Assembly: GCA_041694275.1 (NCBI GenBank)
Contig: JASMTQ010000086.1
Location: forward strand, 9,657-73,656
Origin: M55B118 sp041694275
GTDB lineage: Bacteria; Bacillota_I; Bacilli_A; Izemoplasmatales; Izemoplasmataceae
Direction: 5' to 3'
DNA: 64,000 nt
Positions 42,458-51,786 of the stretch are shown here, in pieces. Made by a program: the position numbers and the translations under genes. A model generated the notes under the pieces. The model did no database searches. It saw only the letters and a list, made by a program, of their open reading frames with translations, and was not told where the DNA came from. The stretch's first letter is position 1. Each line of letters begins with the position of its first letter.

Positions 42458-43819
42458 ATGGATAAAAGAATAAAACTGAAAAACAAGGGTTTCATCAATG
42501 ATGATGGTTTATACGTACTCTACTGGATGCAGCATACCCAGCGCATACATGACAACGGCTCACTCATCTACGCCATAAGGGAGGCCAACCGTCTTGGGTT
42601 GCCGCTCAAAGTGCTTTTTGTAATCTCAAAAACATTCCCCGAAGGCGCTGATAGACACTATCACTTCATGCTTGAAGGCCTTAGGGATTTAAGAGCGTCT
42701 TTCGAAACGATGGGCATTGACTTCACCGTTGAGCTCGGTAAATTCACAGACATCATTTCATCCTATCTCGGGGATGCCTCGCTGCTCGTGATGGACAAAG
42801 CCTATACAAGAGAACTAAGAGCCCTGCGTTATCATGTAGTAAAAAAAGCGAAATCTCTCAAAGTTGTGGAAGTCGAAAACGATCTCAGCGTCCCTGTTGA
42901 GATGGCTTCAAACAAACTGGAGTACGCCGCGCGTACCATCAGAAAAAAACTTTGGAAAGCGCTCGAAAATAGAAGTGACTTTGATGCGCCAGAAACGCTA
43001 AACCATCGTTCAGAGTCCCACGCATCTCTTTTGGACGAACCCCTAAAAAAGATTATAGATAAGTGCGATATTGATCATTCGGTTGAAAAGACAGACCGTT
43101 TCACAGGCGGAGAAACAGAAGCGTTAAGACGGTTTGATGCCTACATTGAAAACAAAATCAACCGTTACACCGAAAGCAACGATCCGGGAAAGTTCCTGAC
43201 AAGCGAGCTCTCGCCCTACCTTCATTTCGCGATGATTTCTCCCATGCATATGCTTAAAACGATTGAAAACGGCATGGAAAAGGGCACAATAAACCAAGAA
43301 GCCGGTGAAGCGTTTTTGGAACAGCTCATCGTAAGAAGAGAACTCGCCTTCAACTTCGTATATTACCACAAAGACGGTTATGATGCATTTGATAAAATGA
43401 CCGTCGAGTGGGCCTACAAGACAATGGAGGAACACAAAAACGATGAAAAAGAGATTCTTTATTCCTTGGAAACATTGATCAACGCAGAAACTGACGACCC
43501 ATACTGGAACGCCTGCATGAGAGAGATGGTTGATACTGGGTATATGCACAACTACATGCGGATGTACTGGGGCAAGCAGATCATCAAGTGGAGTCCTTCA
43601 TTCGAAGAAGCGTATGAAAGAATCAAAACCCTCAACAACCGCTACTTTTTAGACGGACGCGACCCGAACAGTTTCACAGGCGTCGCGTGGTGCTTTGGAA
43701 GGCATGACCGGGCATTTCAGGAAACGAAGCTGCTTGGTAAGCTAAGACCCATGACTAGTGGTGGCATCAAACGCAAATTCGACATGGGCCCTTACATGAA
43801 ACGGTATCTAAAAAAGTAA
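42458..43819 (+). CDS. Class II CPD photolyase
   Basis: Photolyases split UV-induced cyclobutane pyrimidine dimers with blue light and FADH. The 453-residue protein has the N-terminal Rossmann-like domain (YVLYWMQHTQRIHDN at about 20) and the FAD domain with class II wording: SELSPYLHFAMISP (about 248), FLEQLIVRRELAFNF, MRMYWGKQIIKWS (about 367), LNNRYFLDGRDPNSFTGVAW and RKFDMGPYMKRY. The start is the ATG after GGGAG; earlier in-frame starts run antisense into the OLD gene. It is monocistronic. A photolyase implies exposure to light at some stage of life. Confidence 0.95.
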   Translation: MDKRIKLKNKGFINDDGLYVLYWMQHTQRIHDNGSLIYAIREANRLGLPLKVLFVISKTFPEGADRHYHFMLEGLRDLRASFETMGIDFTVELGKFTDIISSYLGDASLLVMDKAYTRELRALRYHVVKKAKSLKVVEVENDLSVPVEMASNKLEYAARTIRKKLWKALENRSDFDAPETLNHRSESHASLLDEPLKKIIDKCDIDHSVEKTDRFTGGETEALRRFDAYIENKINRYTESNDPGKFLTSELSPYLHFAMISPMHMLKTIENGMEKGTINQEAGEAFLEQLIVRRELAFNFVYYHKDGYDAFDKMTVEWAYKTMEEHKNDEKEILYSLETLINAETDDPYWNACMREMVDTGYMHNYMRMYWGKQIIKWSPSFEEAYERIKTLNNRYFLDGRDPNSFTGVAWCFGRHDRAFQETKLLGKLRPMTSGGIKRKFDMGPYMKRYLKK

Positions 43820-43847
43820 TGCCACAAAATTGTGGCATTATTTTTAT
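43818..43847. terminator. Bidirectional terminator after photolyase and ABC genes
   Basis: AATGCCACAA-AA-TTGTGGCATT followed by ATTTTTATT. Confidence 0.85.
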
Positions 43848-46288
43848 TATAAATCGTAAACGGTCTGAATCTGTGCAGGGGTTTTTCTGAGCAAGCCGAA
43901 GAGTGGCAGGAGGCCAAAGAGCGCATTGATGGCGTAAATGATGAATAGCCCTCCAAAGACTGTGAACACACTCACGTTGAAGACATCCACAAGTTCACCC
44001 GAAGCCTTGATGACTTCATTGAGCGCGTAGGTCATACCAAGGAAACCAAGCACGCTTGAGAATGTAGTGATCAGCATGATTTCAATCAGGAAGAGTTTAA
44101 CGATATCGAAGCGTCTCACGCCAAGTGAACGGTATACACCGATTTCATAAATCCGTTTCATCATCGATGAACGGATGATGAAGTAAAATGCGGCCGCTGT
44201 TGCGACGAGTGTGGCCACTGAGAAGACAATCAGGCCTCCTGAAGACATGCGACGGGTTTCACGGTCGTTGTTGTAAGCCTGTTCAACCATATTGTTAAGG
44301 GGATCTTCAGAGCTGTCTCGTTCTTCTTCGAAGGCCTCGGGGTCGTCCACATAGAAATAGGCTTTTGACGATCCACGGTTGAAAACAGCGTTCTCAATCG
44401 CTTCACTTGTTGCGACGTATCGCAAAGTGTTTTCTTCTCCATTTGTTTCATAGACGCCGACTACATCGTAGTACACCGTCTCGATCATGACATTGCCGAT
44501 CATGGAAAGATCGATGTTCCCAGAGCCATCAATCGCATTGACTGGAACTCTGTCAAGTGGTATGAGGACTTCATCTTTCTGAGTAGGCAAATTCCCTTCA
44601 AGCAGCGTCATATCCTCTTCTATGAGGTCAAGACTGTAAAAAGAATCGCTATCAAGGGTGAGCCTTAGTGATTTGTCTCCATAGAAGATGGGCGCTTCGC
44701 TTTCCACGATACCGCTTATTGAAAGCGTCTTTCCATTAGTTTCAAGCAGTGCGTCAAGACTCAGTAAATCAGAATAGCTCGTGATGCCCATATTCGGCAG
44801 CGTACCACTTCTAAGCATTCTGTCAGCCAGATTTGAATCAATCAAGAAGCCTGAATTATTTTCAGGCATGGACCCCGCAACGAGATCCCTTTCACTTACG
44901 CGGGAGAGGGGCGCCATGTGGGCGCTTTGTGAAGTCGACCCACTTGTCTGATAGAATTTCGGTAGTTCGATTCTAAGAGTCGTGGTCTCTCTTCCTACAT
45001 AAAAGCCGTCTATGGTTTCATGCTCCGAAGCATAAGCCGTGACTTCATCATAGTTCTCAAAAGTGTAAAAATCATTGAAACTATCGTCTGTGTTTCCGTA
45101 AAAAGTATATTTGGGCGTGGTCAGATAGTCTTCATCATCGATGAAATAGATATTGGTAAACATGGCAACCGCCAGAGCAAATATCGTTGCGCCGAAAAAG
45201 AAGCCGAGATAGAGAAGTTTCATGAATTTCCCGGTACGTCGCATGGATTTGAAACTGCGTTCGAATGCGTGTTTGAAACTTATGACCTGTTTCAAATCAT
45301 CGTCTTTTTCAGTTGGAAACTGCTCAGAATAATTGAACGTGGGCAGTTCTTCTTTTGTCTTTGAAACTTCTTCTCTCGAGGCATCAAGAATCTTGACGTC
45401 GCTTTCATCATCCATCATGTAGACCTTGTTGAAGGATTCATGATCGACATCGATATAAAGTGTTTTGTTTTTGAGGATGAGTCTTGCCTTTGGCGGGGCA
45501 TCCGCAGAGTTGTCCATGTATACATTGACTGATTCACTTTCATGGACGTGTTTTAAATCCTTGAGGTAAATGTCTGTTTCATGGGTTTTCGTGTGCCGGG
45601 TTTTTTCTTCGTTATCATGGGTCGACTTGATCTTGCCATCGACAATGCGTATGATTTTATCGCCATAAGAGGTCGCAAGATTTTCTTCATGGGTGACCAT
45701 GACGACGAGCTTTTCCTGTGAAATGGTTTTGATGATCTGCATGACTTCAAGCGTGTTTCGACTATCAAGGTTCCCAGTAGGTTCATCCGCAATGATGACT
45801 TTCGGGTCCTTGGCCAGGGCGCGAACGATCGCTACGCGTTGTTGCTGACCACCTGAGAGCTGATTCGCTTTTCTGTGTTTGTAGCCGCTCATGCCAACGA
45901 CATGAAGAAGGTATTCAACGCGGGCGTTGATGTCCTTTTCTTCATCGATGCCAATCATTTTCAAGGTAAGACGGATATTGTCATAGACTGTTTCATAGGG
46001 AAGAAGGTAGTAGTTTTGAAAGATATAGCCGATATCTTTGGTTCTTAGCTTGTCCCAGGCGGCCGTATTGTATGAATCAAACACCTTGTCGTCAAAGGTG
46101 ATGGTTCCCTCATCCACCTTGTCAAGGCCGCTGATGGCATTGAGCATGGTGGTTTTTCCGCTTCCGGATTCACCAAGTAGCACGACGAGGCCTTTTGAAG
46201 GCAAATCGAGACTCACATCGTCAATAACACGGTTGGCGTTTTGTTTTCGCTTATTGTATGTTTTCTTGACATTCTTGAGTGTAATCAT
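43847..46288 (-). CDS. ABC transporter, ATPase-FtsX permease fusion (downstream copy)
   Basis: The 813-residue protein fuses a MacB/LolD-type ATPase (1-225: GESGSGKTT at 39-47, LSGGQQQRVAIVRA, VIIADEPTGNLD) to an FtsX-type permease. A linker of about 110 charged residues (about 230-345) precedes the first membrane helix near 365. A long extracellular domain follows (about 390-660), then three helices at the C-terminus with VYRSLGVRRFDIVKLF. Such proteins export or extract peptides or lipids by mechanotransmission. It starts 8 bases after the upstream copy and is probably its partner. Confidence 0.88.
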   Translation of the reverse strand: MITLKNVKKTYNKRKQNANRVIDDVSLDLPSKGLVVLLGESGSGKTTMLNAISGLDKVDEGTITFDDKVFDSYNTAAWDKLRTKDIGYIFQNYYLLPYETVYDNIRLTLKMIGIDEEKDINARVEYLLHVVGMSGYKHRKANQLSGGQQQRVAIVRALAKDPKVIIADEPTGNLDSRNTLEVMQIIKTISQEKLVVMVTHEENLATSYGDKIIRIVDGKIKSTHDNEEKTRHTKTHETDIYLKDLKHVHESESVNVYMDNSADAPPKARLILKNKTLYIDVDHESFNKVYMMDDESDVKILDASREEVSKTKEELPTFNYSEQFPTEKDDDLKQVISFKHAFERSFKSMRRTGKFMKLLYLGFFFGATIFALAVAMFTNIYFIDDEDYLTTPKYTFYGNTDDSFNDFYTFENYDEVTAYASEHETIDGFYVGRETTTLRIELPKFYQTSGSTSQSAHMAPLSRVSERDLVAGSMPENNSGFLIDSNLADRMLRSGTLPNMGITSYSDLLSLDALLETNGKTLSISGIVESEAPIFYGDKSLRLTLDSDSFYSLDLIEEDMTLLEGNLPTQKDEVLIPLDRVPVNAIDGSGNIDLSMIGNVMIETVYYDVVGVYETNGEENTLRYVATSEAIENAVFNRGSSKAYFYVDDPEAFEEERDSSEDPLNNMVEQAYNNDRETRRMSSGGLIVFSVATLVATAAAFYFIIRSSMMKRIYEIGVYRSLGVRRFDIVKLFLIEIMLITTFSSVLGFLGMTYALNEVIKASGELVDVFNVSVFTVFGGLFIIYAINALFGLLPLFGLLRKTPAQIQTVYDL

Positions 46289-46296
46289 ATGTGCAC

Positions 46297-48522
46297 CTAC
46301 TCTTCACGGAAAGCGCTGATTACGCTTTTCCTAAAGATTTTTTTGTTGAAGCGGAAGCCCAGGAACATACTCATTATGAGCAACGCCAATATCATGAACA
46401 GGTAATTCGAGAATGTGAAGTACCTGAGATAATCCGGTATGATTCTTGGGAAGAAGTCTCTTAAGTTGAATGCCAGCATCGTTAATGCGAATGCCAGGAT
46501 CATGATAAGCATGAGTTCCATGATGAGTGAATAATTGAGTTCTTTTTTCTTGGCACCGATAGAGCGGAGGATGACAAAGGTTCTACTTCGGCTTCCCATC
46601 ACATTTCTAAGCGCCACATAGGCGATGAAATACATGAGGATGAGCACGAATATCGATAGCCCTCCGAGGAACAGCTTCAGAACCGTTCTCGCAATGCCTT
46701 CGAATTCGTTTTGATAAGCCGCGGGATAAATGGAATAGTATTCATCAGAAAGACTCTCCTGGATGTCTCTCGCATCAAACGCATCACTGCTCACGAGCGA
46801 TACCTGATGGATGCCTATGTCGTCAAAAAGATTGCCCAAGGTATCCGGGTGGACATGGATTCTGTTTTGATAGGCATTCCCATCCTCCGCATCTTCAATG
46901 GCTTCAAGCGTCATGTCAAAAGTGTATTCCTCGTTGTCAAACGTATGCATGTAGGAAAGCGTATAGGTATCTCCGACTTGATCTTTGAACGAGGGATCGA
47001 TTTCTCCGGTTTCACTTTCATAGTTGCTGGTTTTGTAGATAAAGGTACCGAGATCCACCGTGTCGTCCATTACAATCTGTTCACCGTAAAGATCTCTTAT
47101 AGGATCACCATCCTTTTCAAGGGTGATGCCTCTTTGGTTCAAAAGCGCAGCGGTTTTGACTTCTTCACTTCCGAAAAATGAGTCATGAAAATAAAGATCC
47201 ATCTGATAACTCATAGACTCTTCCGCAATGCCGACAACCGTCAGCTCTTTCTGCCCTTCGCCAGTGCCTGAATATCCGCCCCATTCATTGAGATAGCTGA
47301 TGGAAATCGTCTGGCCGAGTTCAAACTCATTTCCATTGGTCTTAAGTACCACTTCAGAGTCGTTTTCAGGCATTCTGCCTTCGGTGACATCGCCACTGTC
47401 AATAGTGGTGATGTGTTGAACTCTGGCGGTTCTTCTTATAAAATCACCCGCATTTGAAAACTCACCGCTATATTCATAGAAAATCATGATCCAGTTATCA
47501 AAAATCATGTCATAGGGAACGACGGCCTTCGTAGCCTCGAATGATGCGAAATCATCAAGTTCTGACTGGCTCATCTCACCACCATCCTTGCGACTTATGA
47601 CAAGTCGCCCTTCAAAAGAGTTTTGAAAGTTCGGGTGATTTTGTGAAAAGGCGCTGGCCTGTGTCTGCTCGACATATGAACCGTAGGTCATCGAGAAGAC
47701 CAGTACCACAAAAAGAGCGATAAAGAGTGTAAAAAGCGTCTTCTTGGGCATTGAGAAAAGATTTCTAACGGCGAGTCGAAACATCCCGCCAAAGCCTAGG
47801 CTTTCATGTTTTGAAGCAGGTGTTTCTTCCTTTACTTCTTCATAGTCCCTTATGGTTCTATCTTCTACGATTTCACCGTCAAAAAGCCTTACGTGTCTAG
47901 TCGCGTAAGGTTCTTTCGATGCGTAGTTGTGACTGACCAGAAGCACGAGTCTGTCTTTTGAGACTTCCTTTAAAAGCTTTATAATCGTTTCGCTCGTGGT
48001 TTTATCAAGGTTCCCTGTCGGCTCGTCTGCGACAATGACTGGTGAATCCTTTGCAAGGGCGCGGGCAATCGCCGTTCTTTGTTTTTCCCCACCAGAAAGA
48101 CGACTCGCTTTTTGATGCGCCTGTTTTTCAAGGCCGACACGTTTGATGAGGTCCATCGCCTTATCCTTGCGAGTCACTTTATCGACACCTTGAACAAGCA
48201 ACGCCGATTCCACATTCTGATAAACCGTATAAGCGTCCACGATATTATAGTTTTGGAAGATGAAGCTTATGTTTTTGCGCCGGTAGTCCTCCCACTCTTC
48301 AGGAGAATAATGGGCCGTTTCTTCTTCGTTAATGTAAAGTTCACCATCTTCATAGGTATCGAGGCCGGAGACGACATTCAAAAATGTGGATTTCCCCGAG
48401 CCGCTTTCACCGGTGATGACAACGAACTCTCCAAGATTGAATTCAATGTTGATGGAATCAAGGGCTTTGACGACATTTTCCTTGCCTTGGTAATATTTAG
48501 AGAGATTCTTAAGTCTAATCAT
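46297..48522 (-). CDS. ABC transporter, ATPase-FtsX permease fusion (upstream copy)
   Basis: The 741-residue protein has the same layout: ATPase (1-225: GESGSGKST at 38-46, LSGGEKQRTAIARA, VIVADEPTGNLDKTT), a short linker, a membrane helix near 265-285, an extracellular domain (about 290-610) and three C-terminal helices with ILRSIGAKKKELNYSL. It is a paralog of the next gene. Both ATPases look intact, so the pair could form a heterodimer or act separately. The substrate is unknown. GGAG precedes the ATG. Confidence 0.88.
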   Translation of the reverse strand: MIRLKNLSKYYQGKENVVKALDSINIEFNLGEFVVITGESGSGKSTFLNVVSGLDTYEDGELYINEEETAHYSPEEWEDYRRKNISFIFQNYNIVDAYTVYQNVESALLVQGVDKVTRKDKAMDLIKRVGLEKQAHQKASRLSGGEKQRTAIARALAKDSPVIVADEPTGNLDKTTSETIIKLLKEVSKDRLVLLVSHNYASKEPYATRHVRLFDGEIVEDRTIRDYEEVKEETPASKHESLGFGGMFRLAVRNLFSMPKKTLFTLFIALFVVLVFSMTYGSYVEQTQASAFSQNHPNFQNSFEGRLVISRKDGGEMSQSELDDFASFEATKAVVPYDMIFDNWIMIFYEYSGEFSNAGDFIRRTARVQHITTIDSGDVTEGRMPENDSEVVLKTNGNEFELGQTISISYLNEWGGYSGTGEGQKELTVVGIAEESMSYQMDLYFHDSFFGSEEVKTAALLNQRGITLEKDGDPIRDLYGEQIVMDDTVDLGTFIYKTSNYESETGEIDPSFKDQVGDTYTLSYMHTFDNEEYTFDMTLEAIEDAEDGNAYQNRIHVHPDTLGNLFDDIGIHQVSLVSSDAFDARDIQESLSDEYYSIYPAAYQNEFEGIARTVLKLFLGGLSIFVLILMYFIAYVALRNVMGSRSRTFVILRSIGAKKKELNYSLIMELMLIMILAFALTMLAFNLRDFFPRIIPDYLRYFTFSNYLFMILALLIMSMFLGFRFNKKIFRKSVISAFREE

Positions 48523-48551
48523 TGGCTCACACTCCGTTCTTATTTATAAAC

Positions 48552-48557
48552 ATTATA
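48552..48557 (-). promoter_or_regulatory. Extended -10 of the tandem ABC operon
   Basis: TGGTATAAT on the minus strand, 30 bases before the ATG. The -35 region is poor (TTGGGG at 19 bases). Confidence 0.55.
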
Positions 48558-48591
48558 CCACTAGTAAGGCTGATATCCCCAAACGTTTCTA

Positions 48592-48622
48592 TAAAAAAAA
48601 GAAGTACACGAAGTACTTCTTG
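48592..48622 (-). terminator. Terminator of the YgjV-like gene
   Basis: AAGAAGTAC-TTCGT-GTACTTCTT hairpin followed by TTTTTTT on the minus strand. Confidence 0.9.
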
Positions 48623-48630
48623 AAAAACGC

Positions 48631-49263
48631 CTAGATGTTTTTGATATAAGCCTGTTCACCATTGAAATCAGTGGCTTTGAATCCCATGCGTTCAAGGTAT
48701 TTTTTATGCTTTTCATTTTGTGCGAACGCAATCATTTTTCTATAGCCCGCTTCTTTTAAACGGTTGGCTTCTTTTTTATAGATAAACGTACCGGTTTTAA
48801 AATCCTGAAATCTTGGTGCGGCGTAATCAAGTGTGACTTCAAGCGTTTCCTTGTCGTAGGCTTTCGCTACGAAAAGGCCTGCAGGATCCATGTTTCTTAG
48901 AATTAGAAAACGAAATTCGCTTTCCTCGAGCAGGTCGCTTTTGACACTCATGAAATTCGTGATATTGGTCTTGTAGAAATTCAAAAACGCTTGAGTATAG
49001 TCATCGTCCTTGTCCACGAACAGCGTCTTGAAATAATCCTCTTTGGTGAAGATTTGTCTCAAGTAGTAAATATTCACAATTACGATACCAAGATTCATGA
49101 CTGTTACCGGATAGGCTCCGATCAGATACCCGTAGATAACGAACAAGGTGCTTCCAAGAAGGTTGATAAGACGCAATTTTTTGATTGACCGCATTATCAA
49201 TGATACCAGGACTAGAAATGATGCGGCATACCCAATCCATTCATACAATACTTCTGGTTCCAT
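48631..49263 (-). CDS. YgjV-like membrane protein with C-terminal soluble domain
   Basis: The 210-residue protein has three to four N-terminal membrane helices (about 5-75; INLLGSTLFVIYGYLIG is YgjV-like). A soluble C-terminal half (about 90-210) ends with YRKMIAFAQNEKHKKYLERM followed by GF, which resembles the tail of a GNAT acetyltransferase. Function unknown. It has its own terminator and lies between the ABC pair and the HD-GYP gene. Confidence 0.65.
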   Translation of the reverse strand: MEPEVLYEWIGYAASFLVLVSLIMRSIKKLRLINLLGSTLFVIYGYLIGAYPVTVMNLGIVIVNIYYLRQIFTKEDYFKTLFVDKDDDYTQAFLNFYKTNITNFMSVKSDLLEESEFRFLILRNMDPAGLFVAKAYDKETLEVTLDYAAPRFQDFKTGTFIYKKEANRLKEAGYRKMIAFAQNEKHKKYLERMGFKATDFNGEQAYIKNI

Positions 49264-49401
49264 ATGTATTTCTCCTTTAAATAAAATATAACATCCAATT
49301 ATAGCATACTTCGTTTAAATTTAAAGGCTTATGGAATACATTTCTTTTTTCTTCTTAAAAATGATAAAATAACCTTACCCTTGCACACAGGAGGCACATC
49401 C

Positions 49402-51438
49402 ATGGTCAAATCAGAGACATTGCCATTAAAGCACACTATTTTTGTAGCTGTGCTCCTCATAAGTTCCATTCCGATTGCCTATAGTTTTACCATGGGCATA
49501 TTCGCCTCCAGCATCATATGGCCGACTACAGCGTTTGCCTTTGCATTTCTATTTATCAAAGGCAGGACCGTCGCACCGGTTGTATTCTTTAGTATCTTCA
49601 CAGGGTATTTGATCAGTCATTTTTCATTTGATGACCTGATTCCTCTAAACATTGTCCTTACCTCTTTCATGCTTGCGGTCAGTGGGTTTAGTTCTGCATC
49701 ACTCGGTGCTTTTTTGACACGGAAACTAAGTATCAAACTCAATCTTGGTTTCAGAAACGTCTTTTTTATGATTCTTATTACAATCATCATTACAGCAACC
49801 GCCGCACTGCTTGGCAATCTCACATTCATGATTCAGGGAATGCTCAGCTACAAGTCATTTTTAAACAGTTATATAACATGGTTCCTTGGAGATTTTTACG
49901 GTATGATCATTTTCGGACTTCCCATGGTCATGTCTCTTCAAATTGACAAAAATCCTTTTTTTGGTGATTTCACCTTGAAAGAGGGGGTGTTATACCTTTT
50001 CGTCATTATCTTTTCCTTTATCCTGTTTACGGACTACATTCCCTATCTTTCCTTTGTTTTTCATAAATATCTCTACATACCATTCGCTGTAGTCATCGCC
50101 ATTTATTTTCCGATCAGAACGCTTTATCTTTTCAGTCTTCTCATTCTCTTGATGATGGCCATTATCACACCGTTCATCATAGAACCAGACATTTTCATTT
50201 ACATGAGCGAAGTCAACATCCTGCTTGTGATACTGACGCTTATAGCCATCATTATTAAGATCATCTATCTCGACTTGGAGGATCAAAAATCCTCCCAGAA
50301 AATCAGACAAACGCGTCTTGAAGCACTCGTAGACAGTATGCAGGAAATGTTTTCACTTTCCAATCAATCCTCTACACTTCATGAGAGCAACGTTGAAAAA
50401 GAAGCCTCCAAAATCTTCAGAATGGCCTTCAAGATGTTTGATGAAATCGACTATGGTTCATGCGCATTCATCCATGGCGACAAAGTTCATTTTATCGATA
50501 TGATCGGGTATGACAAAGATACTTTCAACAGTCTTCCTTTAAGTGGTAGCGACTGGATCAAAACCCTTAAAAAACCAGAGATTTACATTCATACTGATGA
50601 ACTGTTTAAAAACCAGCTTGGTGATGAAATTCGCGATATTGTCAAGGAAACCAATCCATTTGATATCAAGGAAAGTCTCTTTATGAGTGTTCAACTCACC
50701 GATTCCATTGCCTGTGAACTCAGTTTCGATATCAAAACAGGAAGCCCACACACGTTCAAAGGCACCCTGCTTGAATACTTCGAGGGCCTCAATATCATGC
50801 TCAATACGTTCTTTGAAGCCAACAGAAAATCCATTGGACTCGCCGATCAGAAAAACTCAATGGTCGTCTCCTTGTTAAAAGCCATTGATCTATTTGACAA
50901 GTATACGCGTATTCACAGTGAACATGTGGCAGATATTGCACGTGAAATCGCTTGGAAGGCAGGTTTGTCAGAAGAAAAGGTTTCAGAACTTTACTGGGCC
51001 GGCATAGTCCACGATATAGGGAAAATAGGTCTTGATATCGCCATCATCAACAAACCGAACAAACTTACCGTTTTGGAATATGAAACGGTTAAATCCCACC
51101 CCGAGCGCGGTTTTGAGCTGCTAAACAAATCAGACACCCTCAAAAGCATCGCCCAGTTCGTAAGGCACCATCATGAACGCTTTGACGGCCTTGGGTATCC
51201 GGATGGACTTGCAGGTGATGAAAATCTTCAGCAAAGCTATATTCTCGGTCTTTCTGAAGCCATCGCGAGCATGTTTGAAGAACGCAGCTATTCACCGGCT
51301 ATAAGCGAAGAAGCCATTATTCGTGAAATCAAAAAAGAACGAGGGTTTCAATTTGATCCAGACCTCAGTGACATCGCGATAAAACTTATTGAAAACGGAC
51401 TGGTAAAACGCGTTAAAAAAGACAAAACCTCTCAATAA
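49402..51438 (+). CDS. MASE1-GAF-like-HD-GYP protein, c-di-GMP phosphodiesterase (copy 1)
   Basis: The 678-residue protein has eight to nine membrane helices (1-300) of MASE1 type (SIIWPTTAFAFAFLFIKG near 30). A GAF-like sensor segment follows (about 335-490), then an HD-GYP domain (about 490-640). The metal motif HDIGKIG is at about 537 and HHHERFDGLGYPDG, with the GYP signature, at about 589. HD-GYP enzymes hydrolyse c-di-GMP to GMP. The start at 49402 is set by AGGAGG at 49389-49394. A second gene of the same layout is at 61192. No GGDEF cyclase is in the window. Confidence 0.9.
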   Translation: MVKSETLPLKHTIFVAVLLISSIPIAYSFTMGIFASSIIWPTTAFAFAFLFIKGRTVAPVVFFSIFTGYLISHFSFDDLIPLNIVLTSFMLAVSGFSSASLGAFLTRKLSIKLNLGFRNVFFMILITIIITATAALLGNLTFMIQGMLSYKSFLNSYITWFLGDFYGMIIFGLPMVMSLQIDKNPFFGDFTLKEGVLYLFVIIFSFILFTDYIPYLSFVFHKYLYIPFAVVIAIYFPIRTLYLFSLLILLMMAIITPFIIEPDIFIYMSEVNILLVILTLIAIIIKIIYLDLEDQKSSQKIRQTRLEALVDSMQEMFSLSNQSSTLHESNVEKEASKIFRMAFKMFDEIDYGSCAFIHGDKVHFIDMIGYDKDTFNSLPLSGSDWIKTLKKPEIYIHTDELFKNQLGDEIRDIVKETNPFDIKESLFMSVQLTDSIACELSFDIKTGSPHTFKGTLLEYFEGLNIMLNTFFEANRKSIGLADQKNSMVVSLLKAIDLFDKYTRIHSEHVADIAREIAWKAGLSEEKVSELYWAGIVHDIGKIGLDIAIINKPNKLTVLEYETVKSHPERGFELLNKSDTLKSIAQFVRHHHERFDGLGYPDGLAGDENLQQSYILGLSEAIASMFEERSYSPAISEEAIIREIKKERGFQFDPDLSDIAIKLIENGLVKRVKKDKTSQ

Positions 51439-51454
51439 GGTTTTGTCTTTTTTA
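51418..51454 (+). terminator. Terminator overlapping the end of the HD-GYP gene
   Basis: AAAGACAAAACCT and AGGTTTTGTCTTT form a stem that includes the last codons and stop, followed by TTTTT. Confidence 0.88.
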
Positions 51455-51769
51455 GCCGTTTGAAGGGCCTGCATCTTCTGAGTCGTCCCACACGAACGGT
51501 GATGACGCGTTGTAAAAGTAATCAAACGCCATGAAGGAAAGGTAATGAAAAATTCTCTCTCCCTCCACCTTTTCAGCATATCCGTAAACCAGTTGATTGG
51601 TCGAGGTATCGAAATAAGGCATCCATTCAGCGCCGTCCAGATGCACGATATCTATGGATTCAACATCCCGAAAACGGTCACTTGAATGTCTGATCTTTAG
51701 TGTGTTTTTCTGATAGCGTCCATTTTTTATAAGATTTCTCGCACGTTTCAAATGTGCATGCTTATCCAT
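51452..51769 (-). CDS. Hypothetical protein, 105 residues
   Basis: I do not recognise this protein. The N-terminal part is basic (DKHAHLKRARNLIKNGRYQ); the rest has alternating hydrophobic and aromatic residues (EWMPYFDTSTNQLVYGYAEK) and ends acidic. No membrane helix. The ATG at 51767-51769 follows AAGGAG. It starts 17 bases after the membrane-protein gene and may share its transcript. Confidence 0.6.
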   Translation of the reverse strand: MDKHAHLKRARNLIKNGRYQKNTLKIRHSSDRFRDVESIDIVHLDGAEWMPYFDTSTNQLVYGYAEKVEGERIFHYLSFMAFDYFYNASSPFVWDDSEDAGPSNG

Positions 51770-51786
51770 TGTATTCTCCTTCCTGT

